A DNA stretch of 64,000 nucleotides from Lumnitzera littorea (GCA_024138015.1 JAMXBB010000007.1:70702718-70766717), one strand, 5' to 3'; positions 36,967 to 48,500 are shown, numbered from the stretch's first letter. Program-made: numbers and translations. Notes: generated by a model from the sequence alone, not told the origin.

Positions 36967-38178
36967 TACTACTACTAAGCATTACTCTGATTGAGCAACT
37001 ACTATGCCCTGTGAAAAAAGGTAAAGGGCTTTTGGGAGGTGTTGACTAGGGCCAAGAAGGGCTTAAAGGAGGTAGAGTTCTCCTCCAATAAATATTTGGA
37101 TAAGTTCATCAAGGCTAATCGGGACCTACACCGCTCTTATGTGTAGGTGCCTGGGCTTAAGGGGAGGTTAAAGGATGTAGAGTAGGAAAAGACTACTGTT
37201 GAAGAGAGTGCTAGGGAGGCTAATGACCTGATAGCTCGGCTTGAGGATGAGTAGAAGTCTAAGGCCTAGCTCTCCCAAAAACTAGACTAGGAAAGGGAAG
37301 CTAAGGCTGGCCTCAGGAGAGATAATGCTGAGCTGAAGGCATCAGTTTCCTTGTTACAAACCGAGTTGGCAATGAAGGTGTTAGAGTATGACAATGCTAA
37401 AGCTACATCGCTAGAGGTGGTCAGTTAGAGGGTTAGGCTAGAATAAAAAATCAAGGAACTCTAGGAAAGGCTTTGGAGATGGAGGAGATCATCTTCAAAA
37501 TGCAGAGTGAAGAGATTCTTAGCAATGCCATTGCTAAGAAAGTTGTCACTTATTTTTAACTAATGGAGTAGTGGCTACAAGAGCCAGAGGAAATCTCCAT
37601 CAAGTGCGCTCACTATACAATGAAGGAGGTGCTCTTTCATTTTCCCAAACTCGACTTAAGCTTCCTTAATCATCTGTATGCCATAACTTTTCAGGAGAAG
37701 AGGGCTACTTAAGCGTAAGAGAGAGAAGGTGCTCAAGCAGTTATTGAGGTTTAAGGTAGCCCTTCTACTACTAGGTCTGGATAAGACACTTTTACATCCA
37801 CTTTTGTCTCAATAACTCAGCAAGAGATCACCCTTGAGAGTACATCTTAAGGTGATTAAGGTTAGGGTAAACCTTCTGCTGACCCTAGTTAATAGCTTTT
37901 GGCCCCTTCTACAGCCTAAGGCTAGTCATCTTAAGGACCATCGATGGACCAACACTAAATTGAAATGTTAGATTTTTAGAAACTATCAGTGTTTACTTAT
38001 TTGAGGTAATAGTTATCCCTTTCCTCACTTCTTGTACCCTAGGTTAGGATGCTAACCTTAATCTTGTATATGTTCAACTTATTAATGGAACTCGAATTTA
38101 TTCATGTACTATGATATGTACTTCGACTTTTATTAAAGGCCTTTTTTCTTTCTTACTCGGTTCATTATGACATAGTCC

Positions 38179-38293
38179 GTTAGTGGGAGTTCTTCAGATT
38201 ATAAGGTGTTTCCCCTCAGGTTGATGGCATTCCATCCGGACCAATAAGTAGGAGTTCCTCTGTGTAAAGGGTATTTCCCCTTACCCTTTACAC
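38179..38293. repeat. Short tandem repeat ending in a 12-bp palindrome
   Basis: Two diverged units about 65 bases apart (tagtgggagttcttcagatt / taagtaggagttcctctgtg, each ending in a 'ttcccct' block). The second leads into gtgtaaagggta (38262-38273), an 8-base loop, and its exact reverse complement taccctttacac (38282-38293), right at the junction with element D integrase. Confidence 0.75.
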
Positions 38294-38297
38294 AAGC

Positions 38298-39014
38298 TCA
38301 CAACATATCTTCTAGAGTTTGAATTTTTCTCTCAGACTACCCATCTATTTGTGGGTGATAAGCTGTACCAAACTGCAACTTTGCGCCCAAAGCTCTATGT
38401 AAACTCTCCTAGAATTTGGATACAAACCTACTATCCCGATCAGAAACAATACTCTTAGGTACACCATGTAACCTTACTATTTCTTGGATATAGAGTCTAG
38501 CCATCTTTTCCATTGAATCACCTATCCGATAAGGTAAGAAATGTTCACTCTTCGTTAGTCTATCCATTACTACCCAAATGGAATCGTATCCAACTTGAGT
38601 CCTTGGTAATGCTACTACAAAATCCATAGTAATATGATCCAATTTCCATCTCGATACTTCTAAAGGTTGTAATAGTCCACCCGGTCTCTGGTGTTCTGCT
38701 TTAACTTGTTGGCACGTAATGCATTCTAACACATTCTGTGCTACCTCTCTCTTCATCCCATTCCACTAATACATGAGTTTCAAATCTTAGTAAATTTTAT
38801 TTCCTCCCGAGTGCACAGTATAACCTGTAATGTGTACTTCATCCAAAATTTGCTTCCTTACATCGAGATCTTGTGGTATACATATTCTTCCTCTAAACTT
38901 TATTATACCTCTATCATCTACCTTAAAGTCAAGGTCCTGTCCGTTACTTAATTTCTCTTTTATCTCCATAAGACCCTTATCTTCCTCTTGCTTTTGCTTT
39001 ATTCTCTTTAACAA
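38298..39014 (-). pseudogene. Element D integrase (truncated)
   Basis: Zinc-binding part: HITGYTVHSGGNKIY then CITCQQVK (HHCC intact). Core: LDHITMDFVVALP, DSIWVVMDRLTKS, IVSDRDSRFVS, then FGTAYHPQIDG.SERKIQTLEDML. The three acidic residues (D, D, E) are all present. Two stops (Gln-type tag) and one frame interruption lie between 38756 and 38787. The sequence leaves the family at about 38295, so the C-terminal region and any chromodomain are lost. Confidence 0.92.
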
Positions 39015-39020
39015 AGTAGG

Positions 39021-39600
39021 TTACAGTTCCAAATTCATCAGTTGACTATTAGGTTCACACCAGTCAAACCCAATTTGCATTCTCTCAAATTCTTGCACTA
39101 GTGCACGTTGGGGTGTTAACAGTAAGGCAACCTGTTTATAATTCTTTCGACTTAATGTATCCACCACTAAATTGGCCTTTCCAAGGTGATAATTTATATT
39201 CAAATCATAATCTTTAATCAATCCTAACCATCTTCTTTGCCTTAAATTCAATTCTTTCTGAGTAAAGAAATACTTTAAACTCTTATAATCAGTGTACATC
39301 TTGCACCGTTGTCCATAAAGATAATGTCTCCAAATCTTTAAAGCAAACACTACAGCTGCTAACTCTAAATCGTGGGTTAGATAATTCCTTTTGTGTGGCC
39401 TTAATTGTCTTGATGCATATGCAACAACTTTTTCATCTTGCATTAATACATAACTTAATCCATTCTGTGAAGCATTACTGTATACATTATAAGGCTTATC
39501 CGGATTAGGTAATGTTAATACTGGTGCTGTAACTAGTCGTTTCTTCAACTCCTAAAAACTCATTTCATAATCTTTACTCCATTCAAACTTTATATCCGTC
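39021..39600 (-). pseudogene. Element D RNase H
   Basis: The 175-codon open frame (39548-39021) starts KKRLVTAPVLTLPN and contains YNVYSNASQNGLSYVLMQ, ASRQLRPHKRNYLTHDLELAAVVFALKIWRHYLYG and YTDYKSLKYFFTQKELNLRQRRW, the standard Ty3/gypsy RNase H. The first metal ligand reads Asn in VYSNAS where Asp is usual (a G-to-A change); ELAAV and YTDYKSL are kept. Confidence 0.93.
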
Positions 39601-39649
39601 TAGGTCAATCAAGTCAACGATTTAGCAATTTTGAAAAAATCCTTTACAA

Positions 39650-40380
39650 ATCGTCGATAGTATCCAGCCATACCCAGAAAACTCCTTATCTTAGTTACAA
39701 TGGCAGGTTACTTCTAATCCATTACTGCTCTTACTTTATCAGGGTTTACAAAGATTCCTTCACTAGATATAATATGACCTAGAAAAGAAATTCTATCCAA
39801 CCAAAAATCACATTTACTTAACTTGGCATACAGTTTATTCTCTCTCAACTTCTATAATGCCAATCGTAAATGCTCTGCATGCTCCTTCTTGGTTTTTGAA
39901 TAAATCAAAATATCATCAATAAACACCACGATAAACTTATCCAAATATGGTTGGTATATGCGATTCATCAAGTCCATGAATAGAGCCAGGGCATTTGTTA
40001 AACCAAATGGCATCACCAAAAATTCATAATGACCATATCGAGTTCTAAATGTAGTTTTATGTACATCTTCTGACTTAACTCGTAATTGATGATATCCTGA
40101 TTTCAAATCAATTCTAGAAAACACAATTGCACCTTGGAGTTGGTTAAACAAATTGTTAATGTGAGATAACAGATACCTATTCTTAATGATGACCTTATTT
40201 AACTCCCGATAGTCTGTACACATTCTCATAGTACCATCCTTCTTCTTCACAAACAATATCGGTGCTCCCCATGGTGAAATACTCGGTCGAATAAACTTCT
40301 TATCCAATAGCTCCTGAAGCTGCTTCTTTAGTTCCTAGAGTTCCATAGGTGACATTCGATATAGAGCTTTAGAAATAGGC
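39650..40380 (-). pseudogene. Element D reverse transcriptase
   Basis: The 151-codon open frame (40307-39852) reads FIRPSISPWGAPILFVKKKDGTMR, MCTDYRELNKVI, FSRIDLKSGYHQL, TTFRTRYGHYEFLVMPFGLTNA and VVFIDDILIYSKTKKEH, an almost complete chromovirus RT with an intact FIDD catalytic box. Downstream it decays into the connection domain. It is the best preserved polymerase in the window, but the polyprotein as a whole is broken by stops. Confidence 0.94.
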
Positions 40381-40965
40381 TCAGTTTTAGGAACTAATTC
40401 TATAGTGAAATCTAATTCTTGAGATGGGGCTAACCCTGGTAAATCCTCCAGAAATACATCTGGAAATTCATTCACTACCTGTATGTCTACTACCTTAGGT
40501 ATCTCTTTCTTTACATCTACAGTAAACACCCAACAAAATTTCCAATCATTCTCCTTTACTTTTGTCTCACACAGTTCATCACATATCTCCATCACTAATA
40601 AATTCAATCTACTTCCACCAGCCTTTCCTTGAAATATCGTTTCTCCCTCTTTAAGATTGATAATTTTATTTCTATACTCTACAATGGCTTTATTCTTAGA
40701 CAACCAATCTATTCCCACTATTACATCATAACCTTATAAAGGTAATATTACAAGACTTATAGGATACTCCTCCTGAATTTTTATTCTACCATTAGCTACT
40801 ACTTCTCGAGTTGTTACTTTCTCCCCAGTCGAAGTTCTAACTTTATAAGTTATATTAACAGTAACCACACTAATCTCTTGTTCATTTACAAATTTCTAAC
40901 TTGCAAAGGAATGAGATGCACCAGTATCAAACAGCACAAAAGCAGGTTTTCCATTTATCAGCACA
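40335..40965 (-). pseudogene. Element D aspartic protease and linker
   Basis: FDTGASHSF near 40930 is an intact retropepsin active site (Asp-Thr-Gly). It is followed after two stops by GYDVIVGIDWLSKNKAIVEY (near 40715), the conserved C-terminal block of chromovirus proteases, and a linker leading into RT. The 127-codon open frame is 40718-40335. Confidence 0.9.
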
Positions 40966-41189
40966 TATCCTGGAATGTACTAATACTATGATTACTAACT
41001 ACACTAGCATTCATAAATCTTAAAATGCAAATACTTCAATTTAATTCACACTTAGAAATATCATTACAATAGATAGTCTGAGTACGTACTAGTTACAAGT
41101 CTTTCATCATTTTCGTCTTCAACTCTCATGATCTCCTCAACATCATCAAAATCTAAGAAATCCTCATTCTCCTCAACTTCTATATCCTT

Positions 41190-42410
41190 TAGGGCAAAGA
41201 CACGAGCAGGTGCGGTAGTGTTATCAAAACCTTCCATCTGCTTAGCTCCTTATCCAAACTATGGATAGTATCTAGAGAAATGCCCCTTCCTACCACATTT
41301 ATTATACTTCACTAATTTCATCCTAGGGCATACCTTCAACACATGGTTTGGATCTCTACATATAAAACATTTTCCCTTAAGTTAAGTACAATTTCTCAGG
41401 AAATGATTTGCACCATACTTTTAGCATTAGATATTACTATCTTTGTCGTAAAAACTCAAGCACTGACTGCACCATGTTACTAGCTAGAGTTATTGGTCTC
41501 CTTCTCTTCTATCTAGAACTACTACTAGCAGCACCAGGATATGATCTCTTAAATAATGGACCAGGTTGATATCTTCTGTTGATCTTTATCTCCATATTGC
41601 TTGCATCCTCATACGATTATCTTCTAGTTGTCTTACCTTATCTACCACTTCATTGTAAGTGGTGAAACCATAATCTAATAGCTTGCAACACATTGTGGGG
41701 TCAAATCTGGTAAGAAACAAATCTTTCTTCAACTCATCATTATCTCGGTATGAGCTAGGTACATATTGTAACAATCTAATGAACTCAGTCTCATACTAGG
41801 TTACACTCATACCTCCCTTCTTCAGTTCAAACAAATCTCACACCATTCTGTTTTGAACACTATGAGGGAAATACTCCTTCCCAAATTCCTCCTTAAATTG
41901 TTGCCAATCAATGTTATTTTTGAGTTGCCTTACTCTCAAGTCCCACTATACTCTCATAGCTAACTTTAACATAAATGTGCCATAAGAAAACTTTTGAGAT
42001 TCAGGGACTCTAAAAGCTTCAAAACTCCGTTCAACTTGGGCTAACTAATCATCAGCTACATCTAGCCTACCTATCTCCCCTTCAAAATAACAATTGGCTT
42101 TTATAAACTCAAGAAGTTTATTTACCTCTTGAGGTCGCTCCATTCATTATTCAACTTCTTGGGGTTTTCTATTTCCCGCATTACCACCAGTCATAAGATG
42201 TAAAATCAACATTCCTTGCTATCTCATCATCGTATGCATACTAGCAAGTATTTGTCCAATAAGCATATTTTCTTGTGGAGGCGAATGGGTAAATCTTGTC
42301 TATGTTGTTCTTTCGGGGGTGATGGTGCTTGTGGTGGAGGGTTTTGATTCCCTTCAGTTCCTCCTTGACTACTCCTATTTCCAACTTCAGCTATAATTGC
42401 TTAACAGTTT
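41190..42410 (-). pseudogene. Element D gag
   Basis: The N-terminal part is Gln/Pro-rich. The capsid region from 42143 includes QEVNKLLEFIKANCYFEGE, FKEEFGKEYFPHSVQNRM and YETEFIRLLQYVPS (open frame 41774-41586). A CCHC-type zinc finger pair lies near 41370-41290 (CFICRDPNHVLKVC, then CGRKGHFSRYYP with the last Cys lost). Most in-frame stops are tag. Normal role: assembly of the particle and RNA binding. Confidence 0.88.
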
Positions 42411-42909
42411 ATAACTTATAACCCTGCATTCATATCTATTTATAAGTTATCCATGCTTTTGTTTAGAGAATTTTTATAAATTAATAAATGCTTGCAATAT
42501 ATTCTCATATAAAATAATAATAATAACATCATTGTGATCAACATACTTAATAGTCTAACTTCCACTATTAACCTTACATCATTATCATTACAACTTCAAA
42601 ACAAAAAGATACAACTCGATAGCTTTTGAATACATACATAAAATTTATAACTCAATTACATCATTACTTACATAATCTAGTACATACTCGATCTTTACAA
42701 ATGTGTAAGACAAAAGATTACATCAACTGGCTACATCAAACTTAATTACAACATACACCTAGCTTGATCCAGAAGCTACAAAGTACATCAAAAGTCAAAA
42801 TACATCAAAAGATCCTAAAATATATCAATTTCCATCAAAATTGCTACTGGATCATATCTAAAGATCTATCTAACCAAAACAAGTCAACCACCTAACTAAA
42901 CTAATCCTC

Positions 42910-43740
42910 TTATGAATCCGTAATAGCTACTTCATCAAAGGGATCATGACCCATATGGCCTCCTACCAAGTGATCCTCATGCTCACTATTCAATGCAGAG
43001 TCTATAAATACTATCTCTAGAGTCTTAGGGATCACAATCACCTCCTGCACATCATCATCATCCAACTCAACTGTGTCACTAGCTTTTACTCCAGCTATCC
43101 TAGTGTCTGCAATCACCTACATAACTAAAGCATGTATGCTTACACCAGGTTCATCCTCATTCTCTTGCTCCTCCTCAAGGTCTTCCTCTACATGAACTCC
43201 ATCCTCTTGGGGTTTAACTGGAGGTATGTTTTCTAGTGGTAGTTCTGGTATCTTAAGCTCAGGTTTAGGGTTAAGGTCCAATGGTATCTCTATACCTTCT
43301 CCAGTAGGTTTTGAAAACTGAGGAAACCAATCAATAATTCTTGGTGGGTACTGTTTAGGAATATATGGAATGTTAGTAGGGATATGTACAATATTAGCTG
43401 GGTATGGTCTCCCATACTCTAACCTAGCGGGAAAATATCGTAAGGACATTATCAAAGTTACAATTCCCTTTGTCTCCAACCATCTCTGCTCAAAAGCTAC
43501 TATGGCAATATATCTATCATACTAAGGTCCTAAACTCATCTCCATCTATGCCTACTCATCTTTCCGACTATAGCACTTTTTATCATGAAACTTATCAATA
43601 ATCTCATCAATTGTCCTAAAAATATTCCAATCAGCTAATTCCATCAATAACCACTACAATCTAACCCTATAGTCAATAGGGGATACTTCTCCATTCCACT
43701 CGAACCGTATCCAACTATGTATTAGTTCCCCCCTTCGACC
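42910..43740 (-). pseudogene. Unrecognised ORF between primer-binding site and gag of element D
   Basis: One reading frame of about 277 codons runs from 43740 to a taa at 42910 with no taa or tga inside, only five tag codons (after VRL, KDE, the following Ala, LGP and ALVM). The N-terminal half is mixed and probably folded (FEWNGEVSPIDYR, ELADWNIFRTIDEIIDKF). The middle is Pro-rich (YIPKQYPPRIIDWFPQ). The end is strongly acidic (EEDLEEEQENEDE, ELDDDDVQE). No family is recognised. Its place before gag is unusual for a chromovirus. The start codon is unknown; the first in-frame ATG is at about 43642. It could be an extra element gene or a captured host exon. Confidence 0.7.
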
Positions 43741-43916
43741 CTATAATTATAGTTAAACCAATTAACATTTACTATGTTAAACATTATGCTTACCTATGTT
43801 TTCATATGCTTAATACAATCTTTTATCGCCCACTTAATATTACCTACTCTCAATATTCCTATAATATCTATTTTTTTTTAAAGTATAATGCTTCAAAGAG
43901 AGTCCACTAAAACTAC

Positions 43917-43928
43917 GCTCTACTACCA
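43917..43928 (-). other. Primer-binding site of element D
   Basis: tggtagtagagc on the minus strand, two mismatches from the tRNA-iMet-complementary tggtatcagagc, nine bases inside the LTR end. Confidence 0.8.
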
Positions 43929-43937
43929 ATCGAGAAC

Positions 43938-46826
43938 TGTTACGCTCCGAAGTCACAGAGTCATAATAATCCCGCCGTATAAACCATTCTATGATAGTAA
44001 CTGGCCTCATAGTACCTACCATAGACATGATTTACACAAGGCGTCGACGACTTCTCGCTTTGAAGTAAACGATCCCATTTAAGTGTTTAACTACAAATAT
44101 AGTAATTATCACAAATTTTTAATAAAATACATAATTATATATAAAGTCCATAGAACTTCCCAAGTAACTCTACATAAACATAACAGTTCACTAATTTAAA
44201 TAACAACTATCAGTCTTAAACTACAAAGGACACACTAGCTACATATCCACTGCTAAGCAAATTGATCCTCATACCCTTGGCTTCAAAAGAACTAACCTTT
44301 AGATAATTGTAAGGCGGCATAATACTTGAAGTAATCAGAAATCAGGACTTGCAAAAGGATCTATAAGAGTATGAGCAACTACAGCTCAGTAAGTTAAATT
44401 GGAGACTCATAAAAGTATAGAAACACAAATAAGATTATCAAGTAATTATTTTAATACAATGCAACAATCAAGTGTTATCACATAACGTAGTCTGATCCGT
44501 TGTGAAATCAGAGAAATTTCACCCGCTCTAATCCGGGTTAAGGAGTTTTTATGTTATGCAGCAGCTCACATCTAAAGCCAGGCTTATGCAATGGAGACAC
44601 CGCTCCTCCTGTGACTACCTTCGAAAAATTGACTTCACCCTCACTACGACCTCCTTTCTTGTCATTTAGTTCGACTAAGGATGAAGAAGGGACCATTATG
44701 CAATCCTATGCAATCCCTTTCGAAGAGATCAGTATTTGGTTAGAGAATTCTAATGATCCCCTAACCGGTTGCAATGCATGACATTTTTGGTCATTAGAGT
44801 CAAATAAGATTAAATTTCATTTAGGGTGTTCAAACAATTTCACAATAATTCAATCAATTACATTACAAATTTCAGCATGAATTTGGATATATCAAACACA
44901 TGCATAAACTACTTACAATCATAACCATAAGCAATCCTAAGTCTCCGAGTACCATAAAATAGCACTCTAATACAGTAAGTAATAACCCAATTTACTTAGA
45001 ATTTCTCAGTCGTCCGATCACTTAATTGCAAGCCGATTTGTCTCTAGGTATCCTATAATACAAATAGGTTTTTTTAGTACTTATACTTTAATGATTCATA
45101 TTCTAAGTTATAATTTAGCTTATTTTTTCCATGTATACCTATTATTTACAAATGATTCATTCTACTCTATTTTGGGATTCGGTTCTTAAATTAGATTGTA
45201 GTTTCAATTCTAGAATCTTAAATATGCTCAAATTCTAATATGAAATTAATCACATTAAGCTCGAGTATTCTAATATCCTATTGAGTCTTAATTTAGTATT
45301 CTAAATTGGTCGGTACACGCTAATCCTAATTGGGGTACCAGATTTATTCCCGATTTGAGAAAATCTTACATTTTTTTATACAATTACCTAAAATTAAATT
45401 TTGTTTTAGATTTATTATATTCTGATTTTTATTATTATATTATCTAATTAAACCTAATTTCTCATATTTATTAATTTTCCAATTCTACATATTTCTAATT
45501 TTCTACAATTACCACATAATTCCTTCATTAATTATACTTAACACTCCAAATGCTAGGATTAGGTTTCCACATCAGAGATTAACATCCTTAACCCTCTAAT
45601 TGCTATCTAAATCAGTAATTAATGTCTTAACACCTAATTAACTCAAAATCACCCAAGTTTTCTATCATTTTAGGGCTAAAAATTTACCTAAAAATTTTAA
45701 AAATTAAATTTAAAAAAATGGCTTCATAGTACTGTTCTATATCACTTAAGCATTCTACAAAAAAAATTTGAGCTCTAAACTATACTCCTAAGCCTATTTA
45801 TTTCTAATCCTAATCATACTCGGTTTTGCTTAATTTCTTAAGAACCCTATATTTTCAGACGTGATTACACTTAATCACTATTTTCCTTAAATCTACATAC
45901 AATAAAACCTCAGAATAATAAATTTCATAATTTTTTGAGCAAAATAAATAATTTTACAAAATTATACAAAATCGAAGCAGATGAGAGACTCATCCAGTTC
46001 GATGGCTTTTGGCCTTCCAACGCCAGTCTAGGTATGTCAACCAGTCCAGGCGATGGCTCGGTCCTAGGTGATGGTGGCGGCTCGGTCCTAGGTAATGGTG
46101 GCGTATAGGTTTGGCTAGTTAGCTCCTACTGTACAAATTTCCTTCTTCTTTTTTTACCTTAATTTTTCTCTTCAATTTTTGATACTCTATTTTTTTCTGT
46201 TTCCTAACTGTCTAAAGGAGTTATGTAATTTTTTTCCCTATTTATAAAGCTTTATGGTAATTAATGTGTATTTAATTGGACAAGATATTGCCCAAATCTT
46301 TTAATTTTTGCCTTTTGTGTTGCTTGATTTTGCTTGGGTAATTTTTATTCTTCACTTCCTAACTTGCTACAACCAAATCCACCTCATTCCTAATTCCTCT
46401 GATTTTTTCTTAATTAATTAATAATTTTCTTTAATTATTTAATAAGTTTTTAGATAATTTAAGAAATTTCGCGTATTTTTATTTACACGTAAATACATGT
46501 GGGGTACATGTGAACATTCCTAATTATTATTTAGGTCATTTTATAATTTTTAGTGTACATATAATCTATCTCTAGTAATTTATTAGTTATTAGATTATAC
46601 TTTTCTCCTTTTCGATAATTAACAATTATTATACTTAAAATTTGAAAATTTTATAGTCTCCTATTTATTACTTATTTTCTTAAATTCAAGTTTACGGGAT
46701 CATTTTCATTAATATTTCTATCTATAGTTTATAATTTGGGTTTGATCAGATCATTTAACCGATTGCCCTAAACTTTGTATTCTAAGTTCAATCCTACGGT
46801 TACTTAGCTTAACTGTAGAGCTTACA
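43938..46826 (-). mobile_element. 5' LTR of element D (2.9 kb)
   Basis: On the minus strand it starts tgtaagctctacag (46826) and ends gagcgtaaca (43938). It is colinear along its length with the solo LTR at 50455-53420 in inverted orientation; shared segments include ggtttata..g..g..ttattatgactct, cttcaaag and ccttgtgtaaat at the end and cgattgcc.taaact near the start. The bases outside its start are caatc, but the partner duplication is lost with the 3' end. Confidence 0.93.
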
Positions 46827-46831
46827 CAATC

Positions 46832-47260
46832 TACTACTAAGTTTTCTAGTTGGGGGATTTTTGTGATGGTCTATGAAGGGAACTCAACTAGAAGGCTCTA
46901 TACCTTCTCCAAGTATCTAACCATAGTGTCATCCCTAGCCTTCTATTTACCTCAAACTTGTTGGACAACTAGCATAGAGTTCAAGAACACTTATAGATGC
47001 TCAGCATTGATCTCCTTGGCCAATTTGAGATTAGCTATTAGGGCCTCATATTCAAATTTGTTGTTGTTAGTGTCAAACCTAAATTTGAGAATGTAGTAGA
47101 TTGTGATCTTGTGTGATCTAGTCACAATGACGCCTGCACCTTTACTCTCCCAGGTAGATGATCCATTAACATGGAGAATCTACAAAGGTTTGTTGTTGCC
47201 TAATGGTTTGTCATTGCTTAGTGGTGCTTTCTCCTCTCTTCTATATTTAACCACAAAAAC
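46832..47260 (-). pseudogene. Element A second (archaeal-type) RNase H
   Basis: HVNGSSTWESKGAGVIV (first Asp now Asn), NNNKFEYEALIANLKLAKEINAEHL and LVVQQV.GK...RDDTMVRYLEKV give the Tat-type extra RNase H. It is cut at 46832 by element D's LTR. Stops present. Confidence 0.85.
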
Positions 47261-47289
47261 AACCAGCACTTATGCCTTATAGGCCACTC

Positions 47290-47700
47290 ATAATCGATAT
47301 TGGATTTCATACGTGCTTAGCTCCATTGCGTACTTCATGATTGGTCTAGATGTGTCCAACTTCTATAGCATAGTGCATAATAGCTGGTTTGTAAGCACAA
47401 TGATTTGGTATGCTCAGAAGTAGGGCTTTAACCGACGTGCTGAGATGATGATGACCAGGGTAAACTTCTTTACTTAGGTGTAGTTGACCTTAGGCTCTTG
47501 GAGTATATGGTTGACATAGTATACAAGCTTATGCTCTCTCTCTACTGCTCTGACTAGTACAAATGAGAGTACTCAATCACTTACGACCAAGCATAGATAC
47601 AAGTCCTCCCTTTGAATAGGCTAGGAGAGGACTAAAGGGTGCACAAGGATGTTTTATAGCTACTTGAAGGCTATTACACACTCAAGAGTTCATTTAAAAC
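47290..47700 (-). pseudogene. Element A RNase H (first)
   Basis: Decayed blocks LSANRCIKFFK-like, ALVSVLVRVVERE-like and YQIIVLTNQLL with many stops lie between RT and the second RNase H, in the right order for the RT-linked RNase H. Poorly preserved. Confidence 0.6.
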
Positions 47701-48500
47701 CCTTACAATTCTAAAGAATTTTGAAGAACTTAATGCATCTATTTGCACTCTTAGAGACACACCTACTTAGTACAGCCACCATGCAGGTGAGCTTTTATAT
47801 GTCTCAAACCGAGGTTAGGGGTTTCATATCCCTAATGGCATGTATCTTCCTAAGGTTGGCCTCGATAACTCTCTGTGTGACTAAGAAGCCAAGAAGTTTA
47901 CCTAAGTTAACCCTTAACATAGACTTCTAGGGGTTCAGCTTCATGTCATGTCTTCTTATCTAGTCAAAGGTTTCTTGGAGATCCTTGACATGATTGCCGA
48001 GTTACTTGCTCTTGATAATCATGTCATCAACATACATATCCATATTGTGCCCAATCTAAGGATTGAACAACTTCGTTACCATTCATTGATATGTTACACT
48101 GGCATTTTTAAGGTCAAAAGGCATGACTATGTAGCAGTATGTATCGAAGTTGTTAACAAAGGAGGTATGAACTTCATCCTTTGGGTCCATCTTTATTTAG
48201 TTATAACCTGATAAGGCATCCATAAAACTCAGCAAAGCATGTCCCGAAGTAGAGTCAACCAACTAGTCGATCTTGGGGAAAGGGAAGTAATCTTTCAAGC
48301 AAGCTTTGTTAAGGTCAGTATAATCGACACACATATGGCACTTCCTAGACTCCTTCTTAACTAGCATTACATTTGCTAGCTAGGTTATGTACTTCTCCTC
48401 CCTTATGAAGCCGGCCATTAGTAACTTGTACACTTCTTCCTTGATTGCAACCTGCCTCTCTAAGGCAAAGTGTCTCTTCTTCTACTTAATAAGCTGTATA
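47700..48500 (-). pseudogene. Element A reverse transcriptase
   Basis: Blocks: FALERQVAIKEEVYKLLMAGFIREEKY, LVKKESRKCHMCVDYTDLNKACLKDYFPFPKID, FMDALSGYN.IKMDP, YCYIVMPFDLKNASVTYQ and MYVDDMIIKSK (48035-48003). The YVDD box is intact, but at least six stops break the frame. Confidence 0.9.

Larger units (their letters stand above)
34443..37960 (+). pseudogene. Antisense gene of element A (gypsy-type transposon domain, coiled coil)
   Basis: Runs opposite to the element. It starts with MSTNTGETPSDAS at 34443. At 35267-35542 the segment YLEYRQCLSLSNFEKELFNF...IPPNRWRVLKAF followed by LFSHFYMW resembles the 'putative gypsy type transposon' domain (PF04195 style). At 36061-36729 a basic segment (RQKRKALEN, AKKQKPIKK) looks like a nuclear localisation signal. 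At 37040-37560 there is a Glu/Lys/Leu heptad-like coiled coil (EREAKAGLRRDNAELKASVSLL). Two introns fit splice rules (35941-36060, 36891-36966). Stops are frequent, and the frame slips by one base at intron 1. Function unknown; known Tat elements carry accessory ORFs here. Confidence 0.7.
38298..46826 (-). mobile_element. Tekay/Del-like chromovirus element D, 3' truncated
   Basis: Minus strand: 5' LTR (46826-43938), tRNA-Met-type primer-binding site, an extra ORF, gag, protease, RT, RNase H and integrase, which stops after the third catalytic residue. The rest of integrase, any chromodomain and the 3' LTR are missing. On the right it abuts element A's second RNase H; on the left, element A's 3' region. 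The very long LTR and the RT/integrase style place it in the Tekay/Del group. A solo LTR of the same family lies at 50455-53420 in the opposite orientation. Confidence 0.9.

Noticed and set aside
43741..43793. Possible intron (gtaagc...attatag) just before the pre-gag ORF of element D
   Set aside because: 53 bases is below the usual minimum for plant introns, and no coding frame upstream needs it.
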